64,000 nucleotides of DNA, taken from assembly GCF_027943255.1 (NCBI RefSeq), contig NC_072893.1, forward strand, positions 94,247,784 to 94,311,783. Reading direction: 5' to 3'. Source of the stretch: Anastrepha obliqua (lineage: Eukaryota > Arthropoda > Insecta > Diptera > Tephritidae). Of this stretch, positions 42,990-53,663 are shown in pieces. Each line of letters opens with the position of its first letter. The stretch's first letter is position 1. The notes under the pieces were generated by a model, which did not search any database, was not told the origin of the DNA, and was given only the letters and a program-made list of their open reading frames with translations. A program made the translations under genes and the position numbers.

Positions 42990-43350
42990 TATTATCAATG
43001 CGACAGTTGTGGTTGCTCCCGCGTTCGTCTCGCGTCGTTCCTTCGCCTCCTATCAATGTTGCAAAGTTCCACGATAATTCGAGTTGCAAAAACTTGCACT
43101 GCCCTCCATTTTTCATTCGAGTTAAGCATTTGTGGAACTAGGTTAATGGGCGTCAGAAACACACCAGTTGTTCTTGCTAGGTCCCCAGGTTCCTTAACGA
43201 ACCTGCCACATGTTCGACCGTCTCCTCTTCGTCAAAGCATTCTGGACAATAAGGGCTACCAGCTAAGTCTAGGCGATGCAGATATTTTTGGAAACATCCT
43301 TGTCCACTTAATAACTGCGTTTGGAAGAAATCAACGGTATCTGTGCGCCT
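42990..43350 (-). pseudogene. R1-like non-LTR retrotransposon C-terminal tail
   Basis: The minus strand reads QLLSGQGCFQKYLHRLDLAG, then SPYCPECFDEEETVEHV. R1-type proteins end with LTGHGCFxxYLxRxxxxxSPxCPxCxxxxExxEHVxFxCPR, so this is the zinc-knuckle tail after the RT. Beyond VEHV the frame slips, and KNGGQCKFLQLELSWNFAT follows in another frame. The upstream RT is absent. Confidence 0.7.
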
Positions 43351-43824
43351 CTGTTACTGGAGTGTCCTCGGATTTTCTGGTTTTTATATCGCTTCCTCGA
43401 TTTCTGTCGGTCTTATCGGTGTATGTTTGTTTTGGTCCGCGAGTGGTATTTTATTTCCCACTTACCCTTCATATCTGCCGAGCATTTCCCTATTCGCCAC
43501 CTGGGGACGCGTCCGATGGGAGGCAGACAACTCCACACGGAAAAAGGACGTCCATGTCACGCCACCCATCCAAAGACGGTTCAAGAGTTGAAACATAAAA
43601 TCAATGGGTTAGGGGTCGATGATGGGATCATCGTTAAAGTCGGTAGATCTATAATGCAAGAAGTTTAGTCTTATTGGGCCATTCAAAAGGTATGAGAGTA
43701 CATCGAGTATATGACGAAGCCCAAATTGTATAATTGTTTTTGTACTTTTAAAATGTGAAGTTGTGGGATTAGAGATTTTGTAGTTACTACCTCCGATCTG
43801 AACACCCTTTATAAATGCTCATTT
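43351..43824. other. No gene assigned; less AT-rich block
   Basis: From 43351 to about 43600 the sequence is GC-richer and overlapping frames stay open on the plus strand (43321-43668 and 42936-43598). A stretch reading HATHPKTVQELKHKI resembles the C-terminus of ITm transposases only loosely. I could not assign it. Confidence 0.35.
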
Positions 43825-44110
43825 GACACTTTGCATATGCAGCAGAATTCGAAACGCAAGAATTTCATCAAGTCTTTGGCATTTTCCCTAATTGAAACTC
43901 AATTAAAACATTGCCTCGGGACTTGCGGTAGCATTTTATATAATACTCTAGTGAACAAAAAAACATCCCAGAACCAGAACAAGAACAAGAAACGTAGATG
44001 TGAATTATGTCCTCGGAATTCAGACAAAAAATATACCAAACCATGTGCCTATTGCAAAAAAACTATTTGTACAAGTCACTGCCAACAAATGTTTATGTTT
44101 GTTGTTGCCT
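43825..44110 (+). pseudogene. piggyBac-like transposase, C-terminal Cys-rich end
   Basis: The 43831-44133 frame reads SKRKNFIKSLAFSLIETQLK and, after an Asn/Lys-rich stretch, RRCELCPRNSDKKYTKPCAY followed by CKKTICTSHC. piggyBac transposases end with a cross-brace zinc domain of the form RCxxCxxxxxxKTxxxCxxCxxxxCxxH, which binds element ends. The catalytic DDD domain is missing and no TTAA-flanked TIR is recognised. Confidence 0.6.
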
Positions 44111-44979
44111 TTTTCAATGTTTTTAATATTTAATGCCTCTTTTAGCTTTGAAAACTTTAGAGTTATAGAAATAAAATATATGTGAATTCGTTGCTGGACT
44201 TTTTATATACTCGTACTCGTAGTTTAATAAAACAATCAAAGATTTTTACAAGCTTACTTTAAATGTGAATAAATGTGCTAAGTAACTGAGTGTGTTTTTT
44301 ATTTAAAATATATGTAAATAAGTTTTTTGCAATGGCAAACGTCCCTGTGTATTTATGCTGTAAATTCCTCACAAAAAACCATCTGGACAACATTGCGGAT
44401 ATTGCGAATCTTAAACTAGCTGGTGTAGCCAGCTTTTTAAAGGCCACACAATGGTTTAGAGAGAATCAAGTAGTGCGTCAAAGGACATTCTCTTCACCTA
44501 ACCTAATCTAAGGTATACTTATATATATAAAAGGAAGCCGAAACTTTCAGACGACCATTCGTATTACGTGCATTCAGGGACTTAAAACAATAGAGTAGAC
44601 GGTTTCTGTACCTCACATAATTGGGTATAAAAGTTCGTTGTATTAAAATTTAACCGTCACTTTGTTTCCTCCATCTTGTATTGAAATAGCAGGAAGTTGC
44701 CCAAGAAACTGTTTTATTTTTGTATTTTTGCGATACCCACACAAACTGTTAGCATATTGATAATTTTGATTACGATACAGAAACTTTGTGGGCATACACC
44801 TTGCATGAGTAACAAGGAATTTCACTTACGGCAATTGATGTATCATTGCCACTAAGTTTTATACATATTCTTTAAATGAGGGCAAGGACAATAACTTTTC
44901 ATATGTCTTTACGTGACACAAAAATATTAGACTTTTATATGCGCTTGTATGTGCTACCGATACATGTGTGTGTGTAGTT
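44111..44979. other. No gene recognised
   Basis: AT-rich. The 60-codon minus frame at 44643-44825 has no motif. Confidence 0.45.
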
Positions 44980-45993
44980 CAGTGCTGTCCATCCCATAGA
45001 TCAATTGATCACACGTATTCTTACTCTCCATCGCTCAGTCGTTAGCAAACCAGCAACGAATAAACACTAAGTTTGTCTGCGACGCTTAGTGTATGCAATA
45101 CAATGCCCTGTGAGAACTTTTTTATGCTAATATAGAAAATGGCTTTGGCGACTTGTAATGCTTTTTATGTTACAAGTCGTTCAAAGAAGGCTATAGATGT
45201 AATATCAAAAGGCATTTCGATTCGTCCAACAAAAATATACAAATTTTAGACAAAAAAGCTAGTCAGGGATTATATGAAGAAAAAAAGTTAGACTTTTTGG
45301 AAAAAATCAAAGGGTGGTTGGCTAAAGTAGAAAATGCGGAAGTTGTTAAGCAATCAAATATTATATAAAAATGAAAGCTGAGCTATCTTCCATGATCAGC
45401 TTATATATTGCTAAACAAGACCGGCCTTTTATAAATGGTGTTTTTGTTAAAAACATTTGTCTAAAAATTTTTCAAAAAATGAATCTTGATACAGAGCTAG
45501 TTAAAAATATACCCATATCCCGCCAAACAGTAGCCTGACGGATTGATGAACTGGGAATACACATTCAATCTGCAGTGAAGGAAAAAATTAATGATTGCCA
45601 ATTTTTTTCTCTGTGCTTGGACGAAACCACCGATATTAATGATTTATGTCAACTGGCGATATGTGTTCGGACAGTTAACGTAAATTATGAAATAACTGAA
45701 ATAATGTTTTCTCTTGAAACATTCTGTGGGAATGTTACAGGAAAGATCTTGTTCGACGTAGTAAACGAAGAAGTTTTTTCAGTTTTCGATGCAAACAAAT
45801 TTGTAGGAGTATGCACGGATTTAGAGATATAATATAGATTTACAAACCCAAATATCTATAAGGAGTTACATAACGTTCCAAATTTTCTACTCCAATCCAA
45901 TATTTATTTATTTTGGTTTAAATTTCCTACTGGGCTGCTCCCATTCTCTCGTTCTCACTTATACACTCACATTTTTCATTCTGGACAGCACTG
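44980..45993 (+). mobile_element. hAT element, about 1.0 kb, internally deleted
   Basis: Both ends read CAGTGCTGTCCA (left directly, right inverted), a hAT-type TIR. The 8-bp flanks are GTGTAGTT on the left and ACGTAGTT on the right, matching at 6 of 8 positions, consistent with an aged 8-bp target duplication. The transposase remnant at 45150-45830 covers only the N-terminal half, so the catalytic core and dimerisation region are deleted. Confidence 0.85.
45150..45830 (+). pseudogene. hAT transposase N-terminal half (ZBED5/GTF2IRD2-like branch)
   Basis: CYKSFKEGYRCNIKRHFDSS resembles a BED-type zinc finger missing its first Cys pair. After a stop come ISLYIAKQDRPFINGVFVKN and SRQTVA, a stop, RIDELGIHIQSAVKEKINDC. 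The frame 45575-45832 then reads FFSLCLDETTDINDLCQLAI and FVGVCTDLE, in which LDETTD holds the first catalytic Asp and CTDLE falls where TTDGAPAM is expected. The rest of the RNase H fold is deleted. At least three stops. Confidence 0.8.
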
Positions 45994-48085
45994 ACGTAGT
46001 TACTTTTCGAGTTACTTATGAATGACCAGAAAAAATAAATGGGAGTGACCTGCTTAAAAAACTCTTTTCGTATACGTGTATTTGGAAAAAATTTCAGATA
46101 CTGTTGACATGCAAGTAAATTAAGTGATTAAATTAGGACGAAGGAATTGTATTTAGAACGCTTAGGTTAGTGCTGTATTACTTATACAATGCGGAATCTT
46201 CACTAAAATTATTGCCTTAAAATTAGAAAAATTTTACAAAATTGAAAAAATTTGTATATAGTATATATGCATACTTATATAGACGTAATAAGAGGTTTAC
46301 TCAGTAAGCAGATTTCTCGTTCCCTCTACACTCTTAGCAAGAAACTCTTGCTAGCTCTGAACATTTTGAGTAAAAGTAGAGGACAAGTAAAATGCTTAGA
46401 AAAAACATTTCATTTTACATTTACAAGCTGATGGTCTAGAAACTTAAAAAAGGCGATTTTTTTTTTGTTTTTTCAATATTTCGAAAGAATAGTATCTTAA
46501 GAATATACTGTGAAATTTTCATGCGGAAATTCCTAATATTATAGCTTCTACAGCCCATTAACTATGTAGAGAGCGGCCTGCGTGCTACTGTACCTCAAAC
46601 TCCATAAACCCATTTATCTCGAAACGATTTTTTTCGGCCTGATGTTGTCAAAAAAAAACTTTTCCTCCGATTCATTTAAATTGTAATATGTTGTTCACAA
46701 CATTACTAGAATTATCTCATTATTTCAATTATTTCGTATTTTTTATTGTATTACAAACTGAAAAAAAAAAAAAACGATTTTTAGTGTGTCAAATTCAAAA
46801 TCGCACCATTCCATCATTTTTTTTAATGTAGTACGGGACATAGCTACAGTCATGCCGATTAATAATGTTTTTTGGTTTTTGTATTTCAGATAAATAGAAG
46901 AGCCAAAATGGATAACACCGTCCAGGTCCAATTTTTCGGGAGGGTCAACATCAGCGTCATTTTTTAAATTATTAAAATTAGAAAAAAAAATTGTTTTTAT
47001 ATGTACAATAAGTTAAATAAAAAACCTAAAAAATTTAGACATCATTCTTCATTTTTTTATTTAAAAAAAAGTCCTGGAAATACCATAAATTTTCGAGCAT
47101 TAGACCAACGCGTCCCCTTAAGTCAAGACATCATAGAATCATTGAGGCAATGCGCGCGAAAAGTATATTTTTTACCATCCGAGACTGATTAAAATATGAG
47201 ATGCGGGAGTACATACTTGCTACGGTTGCTTTATGCAGTATGTAGTTAATCACAGCCCACAACACCACATTTTTGGCTTCTCATAATAACGTGCAAACTG
47301 ATGAGGCCGAGTGTCTTCGCTTAAGTGATATAATAATAGAGAATTTATGAAGGTTTATTTCTTATGATGTGGTAATTTTGAAGGAATTCATAGTATTCAA
47401 AGTTTTAACGGTATAACTATTCGGCATGCAACATTTACGGGGAAAAGGTTTTTGGCATGTAAGAAGCTTTTTTCAAAACAAGAATATATTAATTAATCAA
47501 AAATGTACCCAAATAAAATCAAAGTAAAAGATTATTAAAAAAGCCATGTAATAATAATTAATTTAAATAAGTGCAGATGGTTCGTCAAACATGCAAAAAT
47601 AATCGTGACCTGGAGGTCAAAACTCCAAGCTTACGTGGGAAAACGTGGTAAAGTAAGGTGCAAAAGTAGGTGCACATATGCAGTGACTAGCAATAAATAC
47701 AGAAAAATTAATCTACCAGTTCACATATAGCAGATTAGCTGCAAAATTGACAATCAGTTCTCAATACTGTTCTGAAAGGTTTTTCCTCATAGAACACAAC
47801 AACAAAGTTATCGATCAAGATTTGCCGCTAATGAGTATGATTATGCCTCATAAAACTGATATAACTCACTATTTTATAAACAAATGTAATTGTATGCAGC
47901 TCTATTCTAGCGCTGCCAAGATATGTTTATTTGCATTCTGTCAAAAAAATATCGGGAATTGTTCATTTAAAAAACGCATTTATGTGTAATATGTTGCTGG
48001 AATGTTGGTACAACTGTCCTCCACAGTGTCGCATGCGTGACCTGTCAATTTGCTTGTTTTTTGTTTTTGTCTTAAGTTTTGTGTT
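45994..48085. other. No gene recognised (about 2.1 kb)
   Basis: AT-rich. A region of poly(A)/poly(T) runs between 46440 and 46990 carries a 62-codon minus frame without recognised motifs. Nothing else stands out. Confidence 0.45.
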
Positions 48086-49000
48086 TTGAACGGGATTTCG
48101 TACGCCGAATCGTTGAAAATGTTGCATAAAGCCTATGGCGACTATGCTTTATGCTTTGGTATAAGGCTTTTGCAGAGGACCGAGAAGTCGTGGAAGATTT
48201 GCCCCGATCTGGTCGCCCATAAACGTTTTCAACGGATGAAAAAGTTGACAAAGTCAAAGAAACGGTGCTGGAAAACCATCATTTAAGTTTGAGAGCGGTA
48301 GCTCGTGACTTAAACGTGTCTCACAAATCAATTCACAACATTTTACACCATCAATTGGGTATGAGACGCGTGACTACTCGACTCGTTCCAAGAGTGTTGA
48401 ATTTCTTTCAAAAAATTCATCGAAAAAAGGTGGCTGAAAACATGCTTTAGCAAATGAATTTGGACCCAACATTTATCCAGTGCATCATAGCAGGTGATAA
48501 GACTTGGGTATATGAGTTTGACATACTGAGCCGAAACCCAAAAAACTACGTAAAAGTCGGTCAAAAGTGAAAGTCATGCTACTCGTTTTCTTTGATTTTC
48601 ATGGTGTTGCGCACTCGGTATTCGTTCCAAATGGTTCTACGGTAAATAAATAAAACAAAACTCGTGGATCTTGTCACAGGAAAACGCACCGTCTCACAAA
48701 GCACATATTGTGAACACTTTTTTGACCAAAAACTCGACAAATACCTTGCAACAACCACCGAAATTCACCGGATTTAGCCCCCTGTGACTTTTTCCTTTTT
48801 CCAAAACTAAAATTTTCACTCCGCGGACGCCGCTTTGAGTCGATAGGGACCATTAAGGAGAATTCGCTGAAGGAGCTGAAGAAGATCTCTTCAAACGCGT
48901 TTAAAAGGTGCTTTGCGGACTGAATTAATCATTGTCATATTTGTATTGCTTTGAATGGAGCCTATTTTGAAGGCGAGAAAAAAATTTTGATGATTAAACA
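48086..49000 (+). pseudogene. Mariner transposase, decayed
   Basis: Reading across frames: NGISYAESLKMLHKAYGD, YKAFAEDREVVEDLPRSGRP, STDEKVDKVKETVLENHHLS, LRAVARDLNVSHKSIHNILH and TRLVPRVLNFFQKIHRKKV. The first catalytic box is IIAGDKTWVYEFD. Further on, FFDFHGVAHSVFVPNG matches the strand after it. The second and third Asp boxes are barely readable (AHIVNTFLT, then LAPCDFF-like). Several stops and frame changes; no clear TIR pair. Confidence 0.8.
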
Positions 49001-49454
49001 ATTATTTTGCGTTTTATTGAACAAGTCTCGGTACTTTTCGCCACTTGCTAACGCTTGCCGAAAAGAAGAGGACTAATAATAATCGATTATATAGAAAACA
49101 CAAATCTGTATGGCAAAAAGTATCTTTTCAATCTAAGATTATTTTACAATCTCGGATTTCGGGAGAGACATTTTTTTAGGGGTAATCTTGCTTTTTAATG
49201 ACGGACCGGGAGTTAAGCTCGAAAGAATAGATAATTTAGTTATTTGTGAGCTCAATGTGAATTAAATTACCAAATTTTGCTTAAGTCATATTGCAGCTTT
49301 GCAATAGAGAAGTTTCGCAAATTTGTGATCAGTTTTAAATCTAAAAATTAATTCACAAAATATAATCTTAGATCAAGATAATCAATGTTTAGTTATAATA
49401 TTAGGCTTGACATTTTGCGAATATATAAATATGTACATATATGAAATATGTATA
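49001..49454. other. No gene recognised
   Basis: AT-rich flank between the mariner remnant and the MITE. Confidence 0.4.
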
Positions 49455-49649
49455 CAGTGTACTCTCTCTTAAGCGGCCACCTAAGGGACTGAAAAATTTG
49501 TTCGCTTAGGAGAGAAATTTAAAAAAGGTTAATAATCTGTTATGGGATGGATAAAGATCTTCTTAAGGATCTGTGGTATGTACAGAAAAAAAGTCGGCTT
49601 ATGGGAGATGTCCGCTTCAGTGAGGTGTCAGTTAGGTGAGAGTACACCG
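49455..49649. mobile_element. Tigger-like MITE, 195 bp, TA-flanked
   Basis: The left end reads CAGTGTACTCTCTCTTAAGC and the inverted right end CGGTGTACTCTCACCTAACT, with TA on both sides (49453-49454, 49650-49651). The CAGT...TCTCTTAAGCGG pattern resembles the Tigger ends at 2773 and 4648, but the inside is unrelated. No coding capacity. A partial relative is at 4780-4850. Confidence 0.75.
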
Positions 49650-51485
49650 TATTTGCATTGCTCGTAAAATATATTATTTACATTAAAATATTAATTTTAA
49701 TTTATTTTTTAAACCGTTCACAGTTTGTTTCCATTTAAGTAAAGAAAATCCTATTTTGCCACCACTTTTACTAAGAAGGATTTAATTTTTTCCGCTTTCT
49801 TCAATTGCAATTTCTTGTGTAAGGGAATGTCAAAACTCTAATCTCACAAGTGGGCAAACCTTTAATAATTGAATCATAGATGTAAATATTATTATAAGAG
49901 CCCGGTCCTCTTTTGTGTATAATTTACTCTAACACTTTGGAATGCGTTTGATTTTTATTTTGCTATTTCTAGAAAAATTCCGAACGCAGCGCCGTCTCTG
50001 ATGTGTACTTTCGCAACAGATCATAAATACTATTTTTAAAACTATTTCGACTTTAGATCCCCCTACCTCGTCCAAATAAACTTTTAGGTCTTTCCGAATA
50101 TCCATCGCATTGGGACGCACGTTTATGACGGAAATGTCGGAGAGACATACATCCACATATGAGTACTTTAATCTTCATATACTGGATAATATATTATTAT
50201 AAGTTAATATATAAGTATACTGCTTTTATTTACTCATACCAACTCTTATTCCCAAACATATCATAATTTGTCATAACCATTCCCTTGACGCTAGAAAAGC
50301 TAGTCTCATCATTTCGCCCCTACTCTTTTTATGATTTACAAGGAGCAAATTAAAATCGTAAAGGAAGTCGAAATGCAGCCAATCCAAGCGGCAATGGCAA
50401 GCAACAATAACTTCATAAATAAGAAGGCGTGGCGCCAACAATTCCATAACCAATACAACTAGGAGAATTATTACTGCAAACGTCGTCGGCATTGTTGTCT
50501 GCGGGTTTGTCTACGACCAGCGGGCACTTTGGAAAATTTATGATGGTAAGAAGCAATGCATCTTTGCATGCTAGTTGGAGCTTAAAATGAATCAACTATC
50601 CCCTGCTACATGACCAGAGGCAAATGTCCTTTCGATTTGTTGTAGTAGTTATTAGTTATGGGCGAATGTCTAATCGCCTCTGAGGCAATGTGGGAGTGTG
50701 TGGAAAAAATGTGTGCCGAAAGGCAGGTGGCCGACAACGGTGCTCAACTGGCCGTTTACTGCTAACTTGTCGCAGTTATGATTAATGGCAACTAAACTGA
50801 TAAATCAACTTTGTCGCCTCGACACACAATTACACTGTGCAGGAATGTGTGAGTGCACATAAACATTTGCAAGTGCATAAATGCATGCAAGCTAGAAGTA
50901 GTTGACAAACGAACATATCTGGAATATAAATACAAAACTTTAGTGCAATTTTAATTCAATAAATGGGCCAAAGTGAATAAAATATAGATGCGTGCAAGTG
51001 TGAAGGAGCTTGGGTGTGTAACATAGCATTTGAAAACTGTTGTGCTTTACAACAATTAAATATGCAGGCGTGCATTTAGTACACCATGACCGAAAAGTTT
51101 GCTTAAACCATGTAAAGGAAGTTGTCGATTTGGTTCTTGGGGAGTACACGAACAACAACAATGCGTTCGATGAGAACTAGGAAGGCGTACGAGCGCTTTC
51201 GTATTCACTTTACAAGCAGTTCGTCTATACCGAAACATATTATATGTTTTTCCAATGGGCTTAACCTAAAACTTAACTAGCGGCTTATGTCTAGTTGTTC
51301 TTATATATTTGAGGTTAGTATATTTATATGTAAATTTAATGTTACGGTTATATTTACATTTTTGTTCATTCACTTTAATTCGTTAGTTCGCATTTCACCC
51401 CTTTACAAGCCTTAAGAGGTATTGTATGACTTTAATGCCGCGAATGTTGAAATGAACACATATCAACTTAGAAGAATATCACATG
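49650..51485. other. No gene recognised (about 1.8 kb)
   Basis: The 75-codon minus frame at 49929-50156 and the short frames at 50271-51238 carry no recognised motif. The segment is less repeat-like than its neighbours and may be unique sequence. Confidence 0.45.
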
Positions 51486-51489
51486 TGCG

Positions 51490-51720
51490 TAAAAAGTATA
51501 AGGTTGGACCAATAGCGCTTCCCTGATACACACAAGCCGACATCGGAAAATCTTCAGTAATTAAACAGTTTACACTTTTGCCGCGGATAATCTGTCAGAG
51601 AGGTACGACTTGAAGATGCTATGAATTAGTATGGATGCTTTCCATTTCAATTCAACCGGGCTATTCGGGTCGTGTTCTTCGATTTCGATGTAACTCAAAT
51701 ATATTGCTCCCTTGAAGATG
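51490..51720 (-). pseudogene. Non-LTR RT fragment plus a short repeated segment
   Basis: The minus strand reads FKSYLSDRLSAAKV, then in another frame EDFPMSACVYQGSAIGPTLY, matching LxSYLxxRxFxV and PxxxGVPQGSVLGPxLY of jockey-like RTs. Before it, TYLSYIEIEEH-type sequence (here AIYLSYIEIEEHDPNSPVEL) covers 51632-51715, and this part is repeated at 52738-52825. Confidence 0.5.
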
Positions 51721-52019
51721 ATCCAAGTCAAGAATGTCCAAAAACAGCGACAACACCAGGAGTCGTACAAAACGTACATGATATCGTATTGGAAAATCGA
51801 GGAGTGACTGAAAGAGACTTAATAGAAGCTCTAGACATCTTATTGGGCCGTGTAAGCTACACTTTGATCGAAGCTGTGTGCACAATGGGTGCCGAATTTG
51901 CTAACAATGGAACAAAAACACATGCGTATTTTGGGATCCTTCTTAATTCTCACTTCAGGAATGGAGTTCATAAATTGAAATCTCGTTGGAACAAATGTAT
52001 GGATGTTCAGGGAAACTAA
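51705..52019 (+). pseudogene. Mariner transposase fragment with internal deletion
   Basis: One continuous frame contains CPKTATTPGVVQNVHDIVLE, then NRGVTERDLIEALDILLGRV, the linker and second HTH of a mariner transposase. After an unrelated middle it ends NGVHKLKSRWNKCMDVQGN, the usual C-terminus (GIHKLxxRWxKCIxxxGxY). The catalytic domain is deleted. The next element starts 19 bases after the stop. Confidence 0.65.
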
Positions 52020-52037
52020 ACCGAATTATAAAGTGTA

Positions 52038-52509
52038 CGATGTGTGTTCAAAAAGTATCGCGAATTTTGAATATTCGCAGGTTACGTATATTCGAATTTC
52101 GATTTTTTTGTGGCGATATGTTGGTACTCATGTCTCTCACCTGCTCGCACATCGTTGCTTGTGCGCGACTTTTTGGCCAAAAACAACATTTGGCCATGAT
52201 GCCACAGCCACCGTATTCCCCAGATCTGGCCCCCTGTGACTTTTTCTTGTTCCCCAAACTGAAGAGGCCAGAGGCCCATGAAAGGACAACGCTACGCTAC
52301 GATTCACGAGATAAACGCGGCATCGAGGGAGGAGCTGAACAAGATAAAAAATTGATTTTTTGAAATGTTTCGAAGATTGGAAAAAACGTTGGCACAACTG
52401 CATAATATCTGATGGGGATTTCTTTCAAGGGGGCAAAATAGATATTAATGAATAAATAAATAATTTTTGAAAAAACACAAAATTCGTGATAATTTTTGAA
52501 CACACTTCG
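52038..52509 (+). mobile_element. Internally deleted mariner, 472 bp, TA-flanked
   Basis: The left end reads CGATGTGTGTTCAAAAAGTA and then TCGCGAATTTT; the inverted right end reads CGAAGTGTGTTCAAAAATTA and then TCACGAATTTT. TA lies at 52036-52037 and 52510-52511. The coding remnant at 52140-52440 reads MMPQPPYSPDLAPCDFFLFP (third catalytic Asp) and KLKRPEAHER. The first two catalytic boxes and the DNA-binding domain are deleted. Confidence 0.85.
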
Positions 52510-52737
52510 TATATGCATATCAATAATAAACCTTTGTTTTATTTAACCGGACCTGAGTTGAGTTTTACTATATACCTGTACCTTTTAAATCAATTTATTT
52601 TCGGGATGGAATTATATTTTTGGTAGCACAATTACGGCATATTTGATTTTTTATTCCACAATATTTTCCTTTTCTTTGATTGTTACATTAAGGGACATGT
52701 TCGCCACACCCTACGGTGTATTCAATGCGGTTGAATG

Positions 52738-52825
52738 CAGATGCTTTCCATTTCAATTCAACCGGGCTATTCGAGACATGTTCTTCGATTTCGATATAAC
52801 TCAAATATGTTGCTCTCTGGTCAAA
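52738..52825 (-). repeat. Second copy of an 85-90-bp repeated segment
   Basis: The stretch from ATGCTTTCCATTTCAATTCA to CAAATATGTTGCTCTC matches 51632-51715 with few changes. The minus strand translates as TYLSYIEIEEHVSNSPVELK in both, although the flanks differ. A shared piece of an unidentified element is the simplest explanation. Confidence 0.6.
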
Positions 52826-52850
52826 ATAATGAGACACGTATTTTTTGTTC

Positions 52851-53400
52851 ACCCGAAAAAAATTGTTTTCAAGATTTATCGGCACTTTTGTTTTTCGGCT
52901 CAAAATCGATTTTTTTCATTACATAAGAAAATTTTTTTTAAATGCTCATAACTTAGTCAAAAATTAACCGATTTTAAAGATTCTGGGTTAAAAATGATCG
53001 CCATTACTTGCACGAGCGACTTCATGTACAGACAATAGGAAAAAAGTTGTTGAAATTTTTTTATTTTGCAAAAAACAAAAAGTGCGAAGCAGGTTTTTTA
53101 CTCAAAAATTTATTACTCAAAAACGACTTATTTTAGCTACTGGGCAGTCAGCTCAATTGAAGTTTGAGATGTCCTTTTGATTTGGAAAAAGTTAAAAAAA
53201 AATACAGTTTCTGAAATATTGAATTTCGAAAGAATTTCGCACTTTTTGTTTTTTTGAAAAATATAAAATTTTCAACTACTTTTTTGCTGTTGTTTGTATA
53301 TACATGAAGTCGCTCGTGCAAGTAATGACGATCATTTTAAACCCAAAATCATTAAAATCGGTTCATTTTTGACTATTTGAGCAATTAAAAAAAATTTCTT
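52851..53400. mobile_element. Foldback-type element with roughly 170-bp inverted arms
   Basis: The left arm 52921-53093 and the right arm 53235-53400 are reverse complements over blocks such as CATTACTTGCACGAGCGACT, TCATGTA, CCGATTTTAA and ACAAAAAGTGCGAA. The 140-base loop between them includes AGCTACTGGGCAGTCAGCTC. The left end CCCGAAAAAAATTG is missing on the right. A partial copy lies at 7845-8167. No protein is encoded. Long palindromic arms with a small loop define the foldback type; the superfamily is not known. Confidence 0.75.
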
Positions 53401-53493
53401 CTACTAATGCGAAAGAGTAGCGGTTACAAAAAATGGTAACCACATTGAGCAATAAAAGTTTTTAGCATATAAACACATATGTAATATAATGTA

Positions 53494-53661
53494 CAAGGTG
53501 GCGAAAAATGAACCACCTTATTAATTATATTTGACACTTGTCTACTAAACAGCTCCAGTATACAAGCAGACAAGCAATGTAGCGCGTAAAAATGTCCGTC
53601 ACTCAAAATAAACTTTTTGCTATTTAAAAAAAAAATTGATGATTAATTGTGCGGCACCTTG
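53494..53661. mobile_element. MITE, 168 bp, TA-flanked
   Basis: The left end reads CAAGGTGGCGAAAAATGAAC and the inverted right end CAAGGTGCCGCACAATTAAT; TA flanks both sides (53492-53493, 53662-53663). The TIR is short and there is no coding capacity. The TA target suggests a Tc1/mariner-mobilised MITE. Confidence 0.65.
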
Positions 53662-53663
53662 TA

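Noticed and set aside
42936..43668. Overlapping plus-strand frames of 220 and 115 codons
   Set aside because: The first part is the antisense of an R1-like knuckle tail. The remainder has no secure homology; HPKTVQELKHKI is too short to call a transposase end.
46440..46990. Another foldback element
   Set aside because: Poly(A)/poly(T) runs give weak complementarity only; no long matching arms were found.
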